Of a DNA stretch of 12,305 nucleotides, positions 9,697 to 12,305 are shown one piece after another. Made by a program: the position numbers and the translations under genes. The stretch lies in the NCBI GenBank assembly GCA_017553815.1, contig JAFZJT010000030.1, positions 1 to 12,305 of the forward strand. The letters run 5' to 3'. The notes beneath the pieces are model-generated. The model was not told the origin of the DNA and made no database searches. It saw only the letters and a list, made by a program, of their open reading frames with translations. The first letter of the stretch is position 1. The number at the start of each line of letters is the position of its first letter. The DNA is from Clostridia bacterium. GTDB lineage: Bacteria; Bacillota_A; Clostridia; Christensenellales; CAG-138.

Positions 9697-9704
9697 GTTC
9701 TGCA

Positions 9705-9711
9705 CTCCTTT
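9705..9711 (-). promoter_or_regulatory. Shine-Dalgarno deciding the 83-aa protein start
   Basis: The minus strand reads AAAGGAG, with eight bases before the ATG at 9696. An in-frame GTG at 9703-9705 overlaps the last base of this site and so cannot use it. This supports the shorter 83-residue product. Confidence 0.7.
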
Positions 9712-9726
9712 CGAAATTGGATATGT

Positions 9727-9749
9727 AAAAGGGCGGCTTTTCGCCGCCC
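9727..9749 (-). terminator. Intrinsic (Rho-independent) terminator
   Basis: Read on the minus strand, GGGCGGC, a five-base loop GAAAA and GCCGCCC form a perfect seven-pair all-GC stem, followed by TTTT and then an AT-rich stretch. It lies 14 bases after the stop of the 29-residue peptide and 31 bases before the 83-aa gene. It should end, or reduce, transcription coming from the adhesin. The U-tract is short, so partial readthrough is likely. Confidence 0.85.
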
Positions 9750-9762
9750 GATGAGGGGTGTC

Positions 9763-9852
9763 TTACTTTCTTTTGCTTCTGACCTTAAGGAAGATCAGCG
9801 CGCCGACGATAAAGACCACAAGCACGATTCCGATGATTGTTTTAGCTTCCAT
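9763..9852 (-). CDS. 29-residue single-pass membrane peptide
   Basis: The ATG at 9852 overlaps the adhesin stop as TAATG, so it would be translated by coupling or reinitiation after the adhesin. The peptide has four N-terminal residues (MEAK), about 18 hydrophobic residues (TIIGIVLVVF... through ALIFL) and a strongly basic end KVRSKRK followed by TAA. The positive-inside rule gives N-out, C-in, the same topology as the adhesin's C-terminal anchor. No Cys or charged residue lies within the membrane segment. The terminator follows 14 bases later, so it is the last gene of the adhesin transcript. It is too short for most gene callers. The function is unknown; helping adhesin sorting or anchoring is a guess from position. 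The intact overlap and the immediate terminator are the main arguments that it is real. Confidence 0.65.
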   Translation of the reverse strand: MEAKTIIGIVLVVFIVGALIFLKVRSKRK

Positions 9853-12305
9853 TATTCAGCATCCCCCTTTCTCTTTTTTCTTGCGGCAAAGAAGCCGCAT
9901 ACTGCCATGCCCATGAAGCTAAAGCCCGTAAGTGCGTACCAAAGAGCTGGATTACTATTATCCCCGGTCTTGGGTGTATCACGAAGCTCGTTGTGCATTA
10001 CCACCTTGGCAATGTCGCCTGCGGTGACGGTAACGATCTGATCCGCAGGAAGAACATAGGCTGCGGAAACGCTGTCGGATATCTCGGAAACTCGGTAGTC
10101 CCCGATGCGAAGACCTTCGATCAGGATCTCGCCGTTCTCATCCGTCGTAAAGACCTGCTCATATCCGTTCGGCCCGGTCACGCGGAAGCTGAAACCCTCG
10201 ACCTTCTTATCCGAGGAAGTCTTGAAGATTTTAATGCCGCCCCTCTGCGGAGAATTGACAAAGCCTACGCCTGCTTCGTTCTCCACGATTACGGTTGCAC
10301 CGTGTTCCTTGATTTCAAAGTAGTAGGCGTTTTCATCCAAAACGAAGCCCTCCGGGGCTTTTGCTTCCTTCACAAAATAGCCGCCGTAGGTAAGCCCGTC
10401 CTGTTCATATACGCCGATGCTCACTTCGCTCAGCTCTCCCAGCTTCTCATCATCCGCATCAAGCTCCTTGTTGCCGTTGCTGTCACGGTAGAGTTCAAAG
10501 ATCGCGCCCGCAAGCTTGCTGTCGGGAAAGTCTTGATCCACCTTCACAAGCTGAACCTTGCCGCGGATCAGCGTGTTTTCGATTTCAATCTCGATCACTT
10601 CACCGTGTTCGGAAACGGATACCTCGTAGGCGGTTTCTGAAAGGATGAAGCCTTCGGGCGAAGCGATCTCTCGAACGATCCATGCGCCGTAAGGCACATT
10701 GGCAAAAGAAAAGCTGCCATCCTCGGAAGAAATGACAGTCATGATTGCCGTGTCTGCATTAAACTCCGTTTCATCGCTTCGGAAAAGCCCGATCAGCGCA
10801 CCCGCGAGCCCTGTTCCGTTATCGTCCTTTTTCAGCCCGTGAATCTCACCGTAAATCAAATCGTTTTGGATATTCTCGCCGTTGTTTGCGAAGATCTCCA
10901 CCACGGCGGTTTCCTGCCCCGCGTATTCAAACACAACAGGGTATTTCTCGTCCGAGATGATATAGTGCTGATCCGTGGAAAGCTCTTTCAGGTAGTAGCT
11001 TCCGAAGGGGAGATCGGTCTTGCACTCGGCACGGCCAAGCTCGTCAAAGGTGACAATCTCCAAAAGTCCGTCTGCGTGGATGGTTGAGCCGTCAAGCGCC
11101 GTCAGCGTTTCCGCCGCATAAAGCCCGAAGGTAACAGCGGAAAGCTCGCCGTTCATGCCGATGCCGAAGGCTTCGTTCTGTTCAAGCGTTTTGAAAACGG
11201 ACACCCTCACGCGCTGGCGCTCGTTATAAAAGCCCGCAGCCGTTTCCGTGATGGAGATTTCCTGTCCCGCATACACAAGCTCCACAATATGCGCTTCGTT
11301 GTTCAGCACCATACCGAAGGGCGCTTCGATCTCTCTTACTTCATATTTTCCGAGATACAGAAGCCTGCTTTCGGCTTCACCGTTTGCATCAGTGGTTACG
11401 GTATCCACAAGTTCACCGAAAGCATAGCGGATCGTGCCGTCCTGCGTAACAATATCCTCGGCGGCTCTGATTTCATACACCGCACCGGGAAGTCCGCAGA
11501 CTTCAAAGACGGGACGATAGATTTCCTTTCCCTCCATTACGGTGGAGAACATTTCGCCGGTTTTCCCAATTCGGATGATACCCTTCTGCGGCATATCCTC
11601 CTTGGTGACTACGATGACCGTGATGGGATCGTCCTCTGAAACATCGTCCTCCGTCACATCGAAGTATACCGGTATCGGATCGAGCACATAGCCATAGGGA
11701 GCGGATACCTCCACAAGCGCATAGCCCGTCCCGCGCTCTAACTTTTCCGGGGTGATAAGATACCCCTCGTCGTTGGTGTAGAAGGTGTCGATGACCGTTA
11801 CTTCGGGATAGGTGAAGGTCTGCGTGATAAGCGTTCCGTCCGGTCGGTAGATCTTGAAGCCTGCTCCCGCATAGGCGATGGGATTGCCCGTTTCGGCATC
11901 CACCTTGACCACCTTGAGATAGCTTTCAAAGGCGGCGTTGTTGATAATATAGCGGTAAATGTGACCGTGTTCGGAGATATACACATCGAAGGGCGGCATG
12001 AGCTCGCAGCCGTCCCAGCCCGAAGTCTGCTCTACGGTGTAGATGCCGTATGGCAGCTCCTTTGTTTCGGCAAAGCCGTTTTCATCGCAGACGAGGTAAT
12101 CCCTTTCGCTGTCATTGGCGGCATCATAGCTGCCTGCGGATTTGAGATAGACAGCAAAGCTCGCTCCTTCCTCCGGCGTTTCGATCTGTGTTTCACCATT
12201 ATCGCAATGCTTGATGATGGCGATCCTTCCTTTGACGACTCTCTCGGTCACATCCATGGAAATGGGGTTATACTCGATGGTGAAGTGTTCCGCCTCCGCG
12301 CCGAC
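9852..12305 (-). CDS. SpaA/Cna-B repeat surface adhesin, sortase-anchored (partial, N-terminus beyond window)
   Basis: The visible C-terminal 817 residues hold seven SpaA/Cna-B-like modules, at residues about 25-128, 129-240, 241-364, 365-485, 486-580, 581-687 and 688-776. Each opens with a strand carrying a Lys (IIKHC, VVKVD, IGKTG, VFKTL, LKKDD, LVKVD, IFKTS). Each also has a central Glu (YTVEQ, ALVEVSAP, VREIEAP, LKELS, VREIASP, VKEAKAP, VSEIS), and most close near an Asn. This is the residue set that forms intramolecular Lys-Asn isopeptide bonds in the family. Residues 777-781 are TPKTG, a sortase motif, followed by a hydrophobic segment (ALWYALTGF...CGFF) and AARKKRKGDAE. The frame is open to the window edge, so the ATG at 12257 is internal. 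Such proteins are exported to the cell wall and in ICEs are thought to aid cell contact; the ligand is unknown. Confidence 0.93.
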   Translation of the reverse strand, partial: VGAEAEHFTIEYNPISMDVTERVVKGRIAIIKHCDNGETQIETPEEGASFAVYLKSAGSYDAANDSERDYLVCDENGFAETKELPYGIYTVEQTSGWDGCELMPPFDVYISEHGHIYRYIINNAAFESYLKVVKVDAETGNPIAYAGAGFKIYRPDGTLITQTFTYPEVTVIDTFYTNDEGYLITPEKLERGTGYALVEVSAPYGYVLDPIPVYFDVTEDDVSEDDPITVIVVTKEDMPQKGIIRIGKTGEMFSTVMEGKEIYRPVFEVCGLPGAVYEIRAAEDIVTQDGTIRYAFGELVDTVTTDANGEAESRLLYLGKYEVREIEAPFGMVLNNEAHIVELVYAGQEISITETAAGFYNERQRVRVSVFKTLEQNEAFGIGMNGELSAVTFGLYAAETLTALDGSTIHADGLLEIVTFDELGRAECKTDLPFGSYYLKELSTDQHYIISDEKYPVVFEYAGQETAVVEIFANNGENIQNDLIYGEIHGLKKDDNGTGLAGALIGLFRSDETEFNADTAIMTVISSEDGSFSFANVPYGAWIVREIASPEGFILSETAYEVSVSEHGEVIEIEIENTLIRGKVQLVKVDQDFPDSKLAGAIFELYRDSNGNKELDADDEKLGELSEVSIGVYEQDGLTYGGYFVKEAKAPEGFVLDENAYYFEIKEHGATVIVENEAGVGFVNSPQRGGIKIFKTSSDKKVEGFSFRVTGPNGYEQVFTTDENGEILIEGLRIGDYRVSEISDSVSAAYVLPADQIVTVTAGDIAKVVMHNELRDTPKTGDNSNPALWYALTGFSFMGMAVCGFFAARKKRKGDAE
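9963..9977 (-). other. Sortase signal TPKTG
   Basis: The codons give TPKTG, followed by a polar linker DNSNP, a hydrophobic segment of roughly 20 residues and a basic tail. The first residue is Thr (preceded by Asp) instead of the Leu of canonical LPXTG, a variant seen in Clostridia surface proteins that may pair with an element-encoded or class B/D-like sortase. No sortase gene is in the window. Confidence 0.82.
9978..12233 (-). repeat. Seven-unit SpaA/Cna-B module array
   Basis: Seven tandem modules of 89-124 residues each recur at protein level, recognisable by the Lys-strand opening and the ExxAPxGF/Y-type signature. The fifth and sixth are most alike in signature (REIASPEGFIL and KEAKAPEGFVL). 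They are too diverged to be nucleotide repeats, so slippage or recombination between them is unlikely to be frequent. Variation in spacing reflects long loops in modules 2 to 4. Confidence 0.8.
10446..10484 (-). other. EF-hand-like calcium loop in SpaA module 6
   Basis: Residues 608-620 of the visible protein read DSNGNKELDADDE. The spacing of Asp, Asn and Glu resembles an EF-hand or SdrD B-domain calcium loop (DxNxNxxLDxxDE). None of the other six modules shows this loop. Calcium binding is inferred from the pattern. Confidence 0.55.

Larger units (their letters stand above)
9697..9762. other. 66-base intergenic gap holding terminator and SD only
   Basis: This is the largest gap in the window. 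It contains the terminator hairpin and the Shine-Dalgarno of the 83-aa gene. Between them there are only about 15 bases, too few for a separate sigma-A promoter with both -35 and -10 elements unless it overlaps the hairpin. I see no convincing TTGACA or TATAAT pair. Downstream expression therefore probably depends on readthrough or on a promoter not visible here. Confidence 0.5.

Noticed and set aside
9852..12257. ATG at 12257 as the true start of the adhesin
   Set aside because: The frame is open upstream to the window edge with protein-like sequence, no ribosome binding site precedes this ATG, and an exported protein needs a signal peptide that is absent here.
1..12305. CRISPR array, tRNA, riboswitch or origin
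   Set aside because: No regularly spaced nucleotide repeats, no tRNA-like cloverleaf and no gap long enough for a structured leader were seen on either strand by eye.

Overview
The window reads as part of an integrative and conjugative element of a Gram-positive gut anaerobe, most likely a Clostridia member (Lachnospiraceae or Oscillospiraceae type), related in content to the Tn1549/CTn group. The reasons are strong AGGAGG-like ribosome binding sites, a sortase-anchored SpaA/Cna-B surface protein, and a run of polyvalent-protein (LPD, DUF7007) genes feeding a giant methylase-helicase. A TnpV-type gene is also present. This assignment is inference from gene families. There is no rRNA, tRNA or CRISPR array, and every supported gene is on the minus strand, so the transcription order runs from position 12305 down to 1.

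Layout in transcription order. (1) 12305-9852 is the C-terminal 817 residues of a large adhesin with seven SpaA/Cna-B-like modules, a TPKTG sortase signal and a membrane anchor; its N-terminus lies outside the window. (2) 9852-9763 is a 29-residue single-pass membrane peptide whose ATG overlaps the adhesin stop codon (TAATG). (3) An intrinsic terminator sits at about 9727-9749. (4) A tightly packed set follows: an 83-aa small protein with a helix-hairpin-helix-like stretch (9696-9445), a 217-aa DUF7007 protein (9448-8795), a 181-aa protein of unknown function (8798-8253), and a 123-aa LPD28-type protein (8248-7877). These are joined by ATGA overlaps or gaps of a few bases. (5) 7862 to beyond position 1 is one uninterrupted reading frame of at least 2620 codons: an ArdC-like N-terminus, a disordered linker, a duplicated module of unknown function, an N6-adenine methylase-like domain and an SNF2-type helicase. 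Its C-terminus lies outside the window.

The most unusual structure is at 7015-6662. A complete tnpV-type gene, with its own well-spaced Shine-Dalgarno, lies entirely inside the giant gene on the same strand in the +1 frame. The giant frame stays open through it but encodes only Gly/Asp/Arg/Glu/Ala-rich low-complexity sequence there, the pattern expected when one coding sequence has been overprinted on another.

Functionally, the adhesin probably assists contact between donor and recipient. The downstream block looks like a protection module for incoming element DNA: polyvalent proteins of this type are associated with anti-restriction and with events after DNA entry. The role of the membrane peptide and of three of the small proteins is unknown. 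The longest gap without a gene is the 66-base terminator region, so no gene-free stretch exceeds 300 bases.
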